DNA of 64,000 nt from the NCBI GenBank assembly GCA_022495005.1, contig JAGYXB010000010.1, positions 496,001 to 560,000 on the forward strand. Direction: 5' to 3'. How positions within the stretch are numbered: position 1 is the stretch's first letter; each line of letters begins with the position of its first letter. The DNA comes from Rhyacophila brunnea (taxonomy: Eukaryota > Arthropoda > Insecta > Trichoptera > Rhyacophilidae). Under the pieces are notes generated by a model, which saw only the letters and a list, made by a program, of their open reading frames with translations, was not told where the DNA came from and searched no databases. Shown here piece after piece: positions 56,376 to 64,000 of the stretch. The translations under genes were made by a program, and so were the position numbers.

Positions 56376-57214
56376 ACTTGACAACAATTTACGAAAATGG
56401 AAAGATGCGTTTTAGTTTCCTTCATAATATTTAGGTTGCGTCTATATACAGGAAAGTATCCTTAAAAGTTTTATGTTTTATAATAATGAAATGTACATTT
56501 CAAATAAAATTTTTGCAAATATGTATTACACTGAACGACCCTACATTTTATTATTTTTCCCGAGTCTCATTAAATCGGTCGCCAGCACCGTGGATCGAAT
56601 AAATAAATATTCAAAGGATTCCCATCGTATTTTTTTCCTGCTCCTTCTTCAAGTGTCTTTCCTTCGTCCTGGAGATGATATCAAACGATCACTCGAGATC
56701 ACTTGACTATGTTCTTTTGCCCATCGGATTATAAGTTTGTTGCGGTTGATTGAACACTACAGCCATCCACTTTGATTTTGATGGACCTTTTTTCTTGGAT
56801 GATAGAAAATACCGAAGACGTTGAAAGCCTCTTTCCATAAAGATGGACCCTAAATGTATGAAATTGTAGCACAAAATGACCATCTTCCCAGTATAAAATT
56901 AGCTACATATTATGACTTTGCATTGCAATCTTATTTGAATACAACTTCACACTTATATTATCACTTTAATTTGCTAATTTTCAGGGCATATTATAAAATG
57001 ACAATCTGTCACGATGAATGAATAAGTAGACAATAATATCACTCCATTTAGCATTATTGTTTAATTGAAAATTTGTGTAAAACTGATTATAACTGCACTC
57101 CAGTAAGTAATCACAGTAAACGTAAAAAATCGTCGGCCTTGTGTATGTAAGAAAATCGAAATAGCAACTGAGTGATCTTTATATTTTATTCAAATTCATT
57201 TTTTGTCAACATTT
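56376..57214. other. Spacer, no gene seen
   Basis: The frame 56473-56706 is anonymous. Nothing else recognised. Confidence 0.4.
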
Positions 57215-57299
57215 TACAGTAAACATTACAAATTATTAATTTATAACGTTCAAAACAAGACATTTAGAAACAAAGAAATATTATTAAAACAGTATTATC

Positions 57300-57519
57300 A
57301 TCAGCGGCATCTAGGTCTACCTTACGGACATTTTATACCTCTTGGGTACCACTGGACGACTAGATTTGTCCAGCTATTGTCTCTTCCTCTTGTTATGTAT
57401 CCAGCCCATTTACATTTGAGGTTTTTAGCGAACTCTATTACATCGCAAACCCTTGTCTGCTTCATTATCCACTCATTCCGCTTTTTGTCAGTATTACATA
57501 AACAATATAATATAACCAA
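57300..57519 (-). pseudogene. RTE/Jockey-like LINE C-terminal fragment inside another LINE tail
   Basis: The minus frame 57322-57519 reads RVCDVIEFAKNLKCKWAGYITRGRDNSWTNLVVQWYPRG. This is the 'KWAGHIAR..DNRWT..VLEWYPR' segment near the C-terminus of RTE-type ORFs in insects, with little decay apart from truncation. It replaces part of the surrounding LINE 3' UTR, so it is a separate insertion. Confidence 0.75.
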
Positions 57520-57656
57520 ATAAATAGACTAATATTAATTTATTAAGCGGCAGAAAAGTGTAAATACAAAAATAATTATAAATTAGATACAAGGAAGTAC
57601 ATCGAATGTGCTAAGCAGGCCCTATTATAAGAATTTATAAAACAATGCCCCCTATA

Positions 57657-58039
57657 CTGCCCTTCTAAGGAAGAAGGCAGTAACTGACTCTCACATGCTT
57701 TCGAGATAAATGACATAATGTGTATTTTCTCAAACTTTAGTACTGTGAATTAATAAAAAACGGTGGTAATTTTTATTAGTAGGATATTAAAATATAAACA
57801 AAGTAATAATAAACAGGCAATAACTGAAATGAATAGGTGCAATTACTGCCTTTTTGCTAAAAAAATGTATTATTTTAGAAGATGTCTATTTTTTCACTAA
57901 GGATTTAAGCGGTATTTTAGTGATAATGCTGATTTTAAAGTGAACAGAATATATAGCTTTCAAAATTATCTAACGGATGGCATTCATAACTCAATTTCAC
58001 AAATTTTGCAAGTTACTGTCTTCTTCCTTGGAAGGGCAG
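57657..58039. mobile_element. 383-bp TIR element with TATA duplication
   Basis: Ends CTGCCCTTCTAAGGAAGAAG and (reverse complement) CTGCCCTTCCAAGGAAGAAG, continuing GCAGTAACT or ACAGTAACT. It is flanked by TATA at 57653-57656 and 58040-58043. Removal restores CCTATACTCATTCTCACG, as in the LINE copy at 33718. AGGCARTAACTG-like motifs recur inside (57678, about 57817, and reversed near 57845). A 4-bp duplication excludes hAT and Tc1/mariner; I leave the superfamily open. Confidence 0.85.
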
Positions 58040-58215
58040 TATACTCATTCTCACGTAGCTGAAATATGTCAATATCCGAAGTGATTTGGTTGATCAGAGT
58101 TATTACCCTCTCAATTGACATTACCAAAGGCAGGTTAGTTCTGCACCTTGGGAGAATAAACAATTCATGCTACTGATTTCTAAGATCGTTATCAGATACG
58201 CACAGAATTATCATT

Positions 58216-58377
58216 TTCACCGGCATATAAGTACGTCAAACAAAAATTTGTGGCCAAATATAAATATCATCTAGTATGGGGTTTAACAACTTAACCATAC
58301 TTGGAAAATAATTTCGTATTTTCGTAATTTCATAACAGAAATATTTTATTAGAAGCCTTGCAATGGGTTTTAGAAAT
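58216..58377. other. Short spacer
   Basis: Nothing recognised. Confidence 0.4.
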
Positions 58378-58805
58378 AAGATAATAATTTATTGAACATA
58401 CATAATTTTGAAAACACTTCAGAGGAAATATGTTATTACTAATAGAAAAAATCTTTTTTGAAAAAAGTAAGACACCCCCGCAGGAATCGAATCTGCATCT
58501 CTAGGATTTCGCGCCGACGCACATAGACCACTATGTTAAAGGCACCATACTTAAGTGTGCCAAATTTTAATTAAAGACTCTTAATACTTTCTGAAACGCT
58601 TTCCAAAATTGAGTTACTATTGGCGATCGGCTTTTGTATTTTAAATCAATGTAGGTAAGTATTACTTTAATTATTGCTAACCGACGTTACGGATCACTCC
58701 AAGTTTTTTGTTGTAACTTACTTGAACTTGCTAATAATTTTTAATTACCTATTTTTTCATTCAACAAATAATTTACAAAATTTAAGAATGCAAAATTCTA
58801 GTTAG
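58378..58805 (-). mobile_element. tR-B repeat, minus, with start of a second unit
   Basis: It begins inside the tail (ATTGAACATACATAATTTTG). The tRNA-like head at about 58470-58545 reads on the minus strand TTAACATAGTGGTCTATGTG (A box, one change) and GATTCGATTCC (B box). The full 5' module runs to ACTTGAACTTGCTAATAATT. A second minus unit then starts (ATTCAACAAATAATTTACAA, 58759) and is cut by the LINE at 58806, giving direct evidence of head-to-tail arrangement. Confidence 0.8.
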
Positions 58806-59395
58806 AAAGAAATTATTGAGACTCCTTTATTTGAGGTTGTACGGATACTATCCGTGGCTTTATCCAACTAACTTTCTCTTAGGCATGCTTACATACTGCA
58901 GTTTGCAATTTAGAAGAAATCTTTATTTGGCTACGTATTTTTTTCGACTTATACGAGGTATAAATGAGAACTCTGCCATTCTGGGCAGTGTTGACCTGTG
59001 TGTCCCTGATAACTATCTGAGTTGTTTATTCCCCCAAGGTGCAGAACCAACCTGCCACTGGTAATGTCAATTGGGAGGGCGATAACTATGTTCAACGAAA
59101 TTGCTTCGGAAAATTCCACCTACGTGAGGATGAGTATAGGTGGACGTTGTTTTATAAATTTTTAAAATAGGGTCTGATTAACTCATTCGGTGTACTTCCT
59201 TGTACCTTTCTAATGAATATTTTTGTATGTACATATTTCTACTGTTTAATAACGTACTATGTATCTCTTTTTTTATGTAACACTTACTGTTTTAAGTATA
59301 CTTTTTTGTTTCTATATGTCATGTTGTGAACGTCTTAAACTTATAATTTGTAATGTCCACAATATGTTAAAAATAAATTGAAATTGAAAACTGAA
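58806..59395 (+). pseudogene. CR1/Jockey-like LINE, C-terminus and complete 3' end
   Basis: The frame 58816-59064 reads LLYLRLYGYYPWLYPTNFLLGMLTYCSLQFRRNLYLATYFFRLIRG and VDLCVPDNYLS, the C-terminal thumb-like end of CR1/Jockey reverse transcriptases. A deletion/frameshift near 59022 leads into the PRCRTNLPLVMSIGRAI segment in another frame, and another deletion near 59108 precedes the final RENEYRWTLFYKFLK-like block. The 3' UTR has ATGTTGTGAACGTC and ends TAAATTGAAATTGAAAACTG. Catalytic domain absent. Confidence 0.8.
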
Positions 59396-59399
59396 AAAT

Positions 59400-59485
59400 T
59401 GAAATTATGTATGTTCAATAATATCAATAATCTTGTGAATTATTCGTTGAATAAAAAAAATAGTTAAATAATAAATTTTAATGTT
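59400..59485 (+). mobile_element. tR-B repeat, 3' tail only
   Basis: AATTATGTATGTTCAATAAT, TCTTGTGAATTATTCGTTGA and ATAAAAAAAATAGTTAA are the last 80 bp of the family. The LINE 58806-59395 therefore sits between tR-B pieces, and may have inserted into a tR-B array. Confidence 0.7.
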
Positions 59486-59904
59486 TGAAGCAACCAAGAC
59501 GGTGGCCAGGGCATGGTTGAGTCTTGGAGCATATTTGTCACAGAGACGAAAGAAAAAGACTGATAAAAGTAAGCATTAATCAGAATTCAAATAAATTTGA
59601 ATATAAAAATATCTTATTCTAGCAAAGGACAATAACGAATATATAAAATAATACAAGATAAACAACAGCTTACGCCAAAAACAAAAGAGCCATTTCCAAT
59701 AAAACACTTTCCCTCTTCACTATTGCTTTGGTATCTTTAAATAAATCTTAAACGGAGCATTGGAAGTGCAACTGTCACCCTCCCACCCCCTAATGTTTAC
59801 AAAATAGCGTATTTTTGCGACATTTTGGCTACGCGATCGCCCACCCTTTAGTCCACACAGTGGATTTCTGTACAGATTGCACTAAGAATATTAATTGTGA
59901 GTGT
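59486..59904. other. Spacer, no gene seen
   Basis: Nothing recognised. Confidence 0.4.
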
Positions 59905-60165
59905 TTATTATATTATTGTTGAATAATACTTATTAAATATTCATCATTTAAAAACACCTCTGAGAGAAACATATAACCACTAGAAAAATACGATACCCAG
60001 GATGCGTGCCCATGTGCACTGCCTACTAAACAATACGTGTCCTATGTAATTGCAACAAAGTTAACCAATTGTTTTTAAAATACTCTCTAAAGCTCTTTCT
60101 AAATTGCATTACTTATTGGCAATGGGCTTTTGTATTTCAACTCAACGTATTGATTGACCTTAATT
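59905..60165 (-). mobile_element. tR-B repeat, decayed minus unit
   Basis: It keeps ATTCATCATTTAAAAACACC, ATATAACCACTAGAAAAATA, a collapsed tRNA-like head (GTGCCCATGTGCACTGCCTA) and the 5' module (ATACTCTCTAAAGCTCTTTC, AATGGGCTTTTGTATTTC). The B box is lost. Confidence 0.6.
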
Positions 60166-60230
60166 AAAAATGTCATTATATACGAATTAAATAATTAATC
60201 AAATTGCACAATAATTTATTTAAAACGTTG
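60166..60230. other. Short spacer
   Basis: Nothing recognised. Confidence 0.4.
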
Positions 60231-60440
60231 CCTACGGTGGCCAATTGATAACGCGTTGGCTTATAATGTCAAGGATCCCGGGTTCAAATCCTGGGTTTTA
60301 CAAAGACGATAAGGACCAAATGGGCTGGGCAAGTGGCTAATATTTATTTTTCGAAAAAAACACATATTATTATATTAATAAAACCTTTACTCTGTGGAGG
60401 CCCATATTATGATCTTCTTAGAATCGGACAAGGTTAAAAA
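60231..60440 (+). mobile_element. tRNA-derived SINE, family tR-A, copy 3 (diverged)
   Basis: The head CGGTGGCCAATTGATAACGC (A-box region) and B box GGTTCAAATCC give a better tRNA-like A arm than copies 1 and 2. The body keeps GGCAAGTGGCTAATATTTAT (with GGGCTG just before) and CTCTGTGGAGGCCCATATTA. It lacks about 20 bp present in the other copies. Confidence 0.8.
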
Positions 60441-60505
60441 AGTATTGGCAGTTTCCCGTACCCATTTAATTTATAAGTGTTGAGTCTTCGACACTCATGT
60501 ATATA

Positions 60506-60700
60506 ATCGACCGAATGAACTTGATGGAATTTGAATTTAAATTTATAAATAATTCGATATTTATTATTAATAACAATTAATTCGTATTAATTGTATTCAT
60601 TGTCAGTGTGTATTTACCTTTTCGTGAGTCCACATAGTGCATGAAGAAGCCGAAAGGCGAACCCGGGTCGCAAAAAACGACTCAAATAGAATAGTACAAA
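60506..60700. mobile_element. Penelope-like fragment, inverted pair
   Basis: A short minus piece (60506-60545: TGATGGAATTTGAATTTAAA) faces a plus piece (about 60580-60700) with TTCATTGTCAGTGTGTATTT, the hammerhead-like motif and ACGACTCAAATAGAATAGTA. It is the third locus with the inverted arrangement. Confidence 0.55.
60637..60672 (+). ncRNA. Hammerhead-like motif, decayed
   Basis: The core starts ATGAAGA instead of CTGAAGA. Stem II is intact (GCC-GAAA-GGC). The next box is GAACC instead of GAAAC, then CGGGTC and GCAA. Two core changes, so activity is unlikely. Confidence 0.45.
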
Positions 60701-61194
60701 AAATCCATTATAATATTATAACACATTTTATTTTTCACCTGACCTTTTCATATATATTAAGTATATAGACACATTATATATAACTTCACTTAAATGGCAA
60801 GTAAACAGGAACATTCAAATGTATATATTATATTATAGGATTTTACATTACATATTCATTATCAATGCAGTAATGATTAAACTTATCAAAATATACAATA
60901 CACTATGAATCCATAATAACAATAACTCTTTTACATGGAAACTATTTTTTAATAAAAAAAAAAAACTGTAATAATTTTGATACACGGTGTATTGCCCAAG
61001 GGTCAGCAAAGAATTTCAGATATTCATCTATTGAATACTGGAGTGGACTTTTGTGAGGTAATTCACAATAGTGGATTTTTTACACAGGAATAAATAACCA
61101 TATTTTGTAGGGTAAATAGCTATTTGTGATATGCCAAGTGTTTTGTTTTATTGGTTTAACATTTCAAAGATGTGTCTTCCAAATAATCGTATGT
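60701..61194. other. AT-rich spacer, no gene seen
   Basis: Nothing recognised. Confidence 0.45.
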
Positions 61195-61605
61195 AGGTAT
61201 ATCGAATATAAATTGAAGAAAAATCACGGTGATTTGAGGCTTTCGAGATGTGGCTGTATTTACGCACCCTTGGACTGACCACGTGATAAATGTTGAAGTT
61301 CTCGACCGAAAGGGAAGGGTCCGAGAAATTCTGCGTAGTATCAAAACCAGAAAACTACAGTACCTCGGCCAGCTTGTGAGAGGACAAAAGTACACCTTTC
61401 CCCAACTTGTCATCTAAGGAAAGATCAACGGTAAGTATAGCAGAGGACAACGCTACATTTTGTGGTATAAGTGCTTCGGTGATTGGTACGAGTGCAGTTT
61501 CACTGAATTGTTCCGGATAGAAGATGATAAGGCAAAGATCGCCTTGGTAGTGGTTGACTTGAAATTTAAGGAATTCAATCCGGTATGCATATTATTTGGG
61601 TAGAA
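61195..61605 (+). pseudogene. RTE-like LINE C-terminus
   Basis: The plus strand carries in order: a CTTTCGAGATGTGGCTGTAT block (FEMWLY), CTTGGACTGACCACGTGATA (WTDHVI), CGTAGTATCAAAACCAGAAA (RSIKTRK), CTACAGTACCTCGGCCAGCT (LQYLGQL) and GTGATTGGTACGAGTGCAGT (DWYECS). The same order exists on the minus strand at 49339-49740. Stops and frameshifts break it. Confidence 0.75.
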
Positions 61606-61619
61606 TGACAACATTTTTT

Positions 61620-61843
61620 GGTACTGTACGGTTATACGGAATACAGCGGAAAACGCATTTTGAAAATAGCCGATAAACTGGATTATTTGTTAGTTTGGGT
61701 TAACTTAGGTTAGGTCAGGTTGGGTTAGGGTAGGTTAGGTTAGGTTAGGTTAGGTTTCGTTAGCTTAACCTAACAAATAATCCAGTTTATCGGCTATTTT
61801 CAAAATGCGTTTTCCGCTCTATTCCGTATAACCGAACAGTACC
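61620..61843. mobile_element. 224-bp foldback with internal TTAGG array
   Basis: Left arm GGTACTGTACGGTTATACGG, then AATACAGCGGAAAACGCATT, TTGAAAATAGCCGATAAACT, GGATTATTTGTTAG. The right arm is its reverse complement with only a few changes. Between the arms is a roughly 80-bp tract of TTAGG-like pentamers (GGTTAGGTTAGGTTAGGTTA at about 61733-61752). The same family is at 52150-52286 and 4263-4312. No coding capacity. Confidence 0.88.
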
Positions 61844-63299
61844 TACCCATTTTTTTTTTTTTTAAATATATGTGGTTAACTTTTTATTTGCCATGATATC
61901 AATCTGAAATCTTCACCAATTAATTAATTTTGGTTTTTTTAACGTTTAATAAAAACAATTAAACTATAATATCTATTAAACCAGTAGTTTCCAAACTTTA
62001 TGTCACTACGCCTCCCTTTAAAAAAATCTAATCTTGGCGCCTCCCCCCCTTTATTTCATTAAATAATAAAGACACTTTTTTAAATAGTCAAAAATGTACA
62101 TATACAAAAATGAAAGGGAGAAAAAATAAACAGGGTTTTACTACTTATGTCGGATTAATTTTTAAATGAATTTGTTTTTCATGCGATTAATGTACTTGTT
62201 TATTAGCATAATCAATTTTTATATTAGCCAATCCTTTCCAGTTTCCTAAATAACACAGAAGTTATCATTTAAGTACAATATCAATCATCATATAGGTATC
62301 ACATCAAATCGCAACGCACAACCACATAAATTTGAAATATTTGCGACTTTTTTTTACTATTACTAAAATAATATGAAAAGTGCATTAGCAAACAAACCAA
62401 GAACTCAGTAAATAGACTGTTGTTTGCTTCAATATATCTGGCGTAGAAATCATTTAAAAGTGGAAACATGGCGAACTTATTTTTTTGTAATTTTGATTTC
62501 CAAAGCTCCAATTTTTTATGAATGTATTCATTTTGTCTTTTTAAATCAGTGAATGCATTAGTGGTTATTGCATTGATTTATTCACTCATTTTTTTTTTTA
62601 ATTTCAACCAAATAGACTAGTTTAACAACAAAATTATCGTTCCTAAATAATTTCGCCTCAAATTTTAACATTATGATTTGAACATTTTATTTCATTTTTT
62701 TCATGAGATAGCCAGCGTGCTTCACAATAGTATAGAAGTGAGGTATTATAAAATTAGTCTCCATATTATCAGACAGGTTTGCAAACAACCGTTTATAGGA
62801 CCGTTTTTTATGTTTATAACTAGCGCCCGTTTTATAAACTATGCAATGTATTTGCAAACTGAAAACCTGTAAATTGCTGTAATAAACTATCAAAATAATA
62901 ATATTAAACAATATTAAATTTTGTCCCAACAGCCGCCTATTTATACTTGGCTGAAGAGTTTCTTTCTGCTGGTTAATGTATTGGTAAACTTCAGCATACG
63001 AGTATATTATCATGTTTAATTGAACAAGTTATTCAGATTATATTAACTCAATAAAACATATTTATTGTATCTGACCATTTTAAATTCATCTAAGAAAATA
63101 CCTGTTCGGTATAGTTATTAAACGTTGGTATGTTCAAAATAAATGGAAATATTTTGTGCATTACGCATTCATTGCGTTCTTTTGTTTTTCGTATTATGAT
63201 TTTTTTATTGCCATTTGTATTCTGTCTCATATGTTTAGGTCGTTGGTGTTTAGGTCGGTAGCTACATGATGAGAATTCACGGATGTGTATTCTACTAAA
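61844..63299. other. AT-rich spacer, no gene seen
   Basis: CAGTAGTTTCCAAACTTTAT near 61980 resembles a hAT-type end without a visible partner. The frames 62299-62511 and 62687-63013 are anonymous and AT-rich. Confidence 0.45.
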
Positions 63300-63712
63300 T
63301 ATTTTTTTTATTCAACGAATAATTCACAAGATTTAAGAATGTAACATTCCAATCATTGAACATACATCATTTTGAAAACACTTCTGATAAATATATTATA
63401 ACCAACAGAAAAATCTTTTTTGAAAAAGTAAGATATCGGGTATTGCGCCCATGCACATAGACCACTATGCTAACGTCAGTTAGCAATTAAAGTAATACCC
63501 ACTTTATACTAAAATACAAAAATCGATCGCCAACAGTAGGTCAATTTGGAAAGCACTTCAGAGAGTATTAAAAACCATTAGTTAAAATTTGTCGCAATTA
63601 AGTATGACGCCTATAGCATAGTGGTATATGTGTATGGGCGCGATACCCGAGAGATGCAGGTTCGAAGGTTCAATGCCTGCGTACTTTTTTCAAATTCAAA
63701 ATTATGTATGTA
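63300..63712. mobile_element. tR-B repeat dimer, head-to-head
   Basis: The minus unit (63306 to about 63473) runs from TTTATTCAACGAATAATTCA to the A-box part of its head (minus strand TAGCATAGTGGTCTATGTGC) and joins the 5' module of the plus unit at CGTCAGTTAGCAATTAAAGT. The plus head has a textbook A box (TAGCATAGTGGTATATG, 63617-63633) and a B box that is partly duplicated (GGTTCGAAGGTTCAATGCC, 63659-63677). The tail is truncated after CAAAATTATGTATG. Confidence 0.82.
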
Positions 63713-64000
63713 TTATGACGTATTGACATTTTTCTTCGTTTTTTTATTTAATTACAAAATTTAAACTATTTTATCCACCCGTGACAAGCCATCTGTAAAC
63801 GTACCGATTTGTAAAAAAGACCAAGTCGTAAAAAGGGCAGGACCATTTTGGATATTTACGCGTCCGCAGAAAGAGAGAGAGTGAAAGAATCACGCATCGG
63901 AAAATAAAAAGAATGAAAAATGGATCATTATTCAAAGATAATCTGAATATTTTCGTTAACCCCCCCATTCCACATTTAATCCCCCCTTGAGTCCCCCCCC
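63713..64000. other. Spacer ending in C-runs
   Basis: No gene. The minus frame 63771-63968 is anonymous. Runs of C lie at 63961-63966, 63981-63986 and 63993-64000. Confidence 0.45.

Larger units (their letters stand above)
57215..58215 (-). mobile_element. CR1/Jockey-like LINE 3' end carrying two insertions
   Basis: Minus-strand landmarks in order: AACGATCTTAGAAATCAG (58200), CTGCCTTTGGTAATGTC, the FNQIT-like block, CTACGTGAGAATGAGTATA, then after a MITE the end CATTGTTTTATAAATTCTTA and GCACATTCGATGTACTTCCT. After a second insertion comes the 3' UTR with GTCTTGTTTTGAACGTT and TTTGTAATGTTTAC. Frameshifted throughout. Confidence 0.75.

Overview
This window looks like AT-rich, gene-poor nuclear DNA from an animal, most likely an insect. 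The evidence is TTAGG-like pentamer tracts (the usual arthropod telomere unit) at several places, abundant TA/AAT runs, and a repeat load of Helitron, hAT, CR1/Jockey-like and RTE-like LINE tails, tRNA-derived SINEs and many foldback MITEs. A hemipteran would fit, but that is only an impression. I find no convincing host protein-coding gene, rRNA or functional tRNA. Every coding signal I can recognise belongs to a transposable element, and all of them are broken.

Layout. 1-9 kb: a short tRNA-SINE, tR-B repeats (defined below), MITEs, a 206-bp tandem duplication and a GC-rich duplicated block at 6.8-7.9 kb. 9-14 kb: LINE 3' ends, then an inverted pair of hammerhead-like Penelope fragments. 15-17 kb: an LTR-like repeat interrupted by a 101-bp-arm foldback with flanking direct repeats, next to a hAT element that itself contains a TIR element. 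19.5-25.6 kb: a long non-autonomous DNA element, a Jockey-like LINE C-terminus, a three-copy repeat family and an RTE reverse transcriptase remnant. 26-31 kb: more hammerhead-like repeats, and a CR1/Jockey-like LINE cut in two by a 1.63-kb hAT element. 31-38 kb: a LINE tail lying in TTAGG repeats and a run of foldback MITEs. 39.5-47.7 kb: two copies of one hAT family in opposite orientation flank a decayed 3.4-kb Helitron that keeps both termini, a Rep remnant and a PIF1-type helicase remnant. 48-64 kb: tR-B repeats, RTE and CR1/Jockey-like tails, a GGTATT-type hAT element, MITEs nested in other repeats and a TTAGG-containing foldback.

The two most interesting systems are families, not single genes. 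The first, called tR-B here, is a roughly 0.5-kb repeat that carries RNA polymerase III A- and B-box sequences. It recurs as head-to-head inverted dimers and head-to-tail dimers. The second is a Penelope-associated hammerhead-ribozyme-like motif that recurs mostly as inverted pairs. Nested insertions with clean target-site duplications give a relative order of insertion at several loci. Everything here was read by eye, so boundaries without a stated target-site duplication are approximate.
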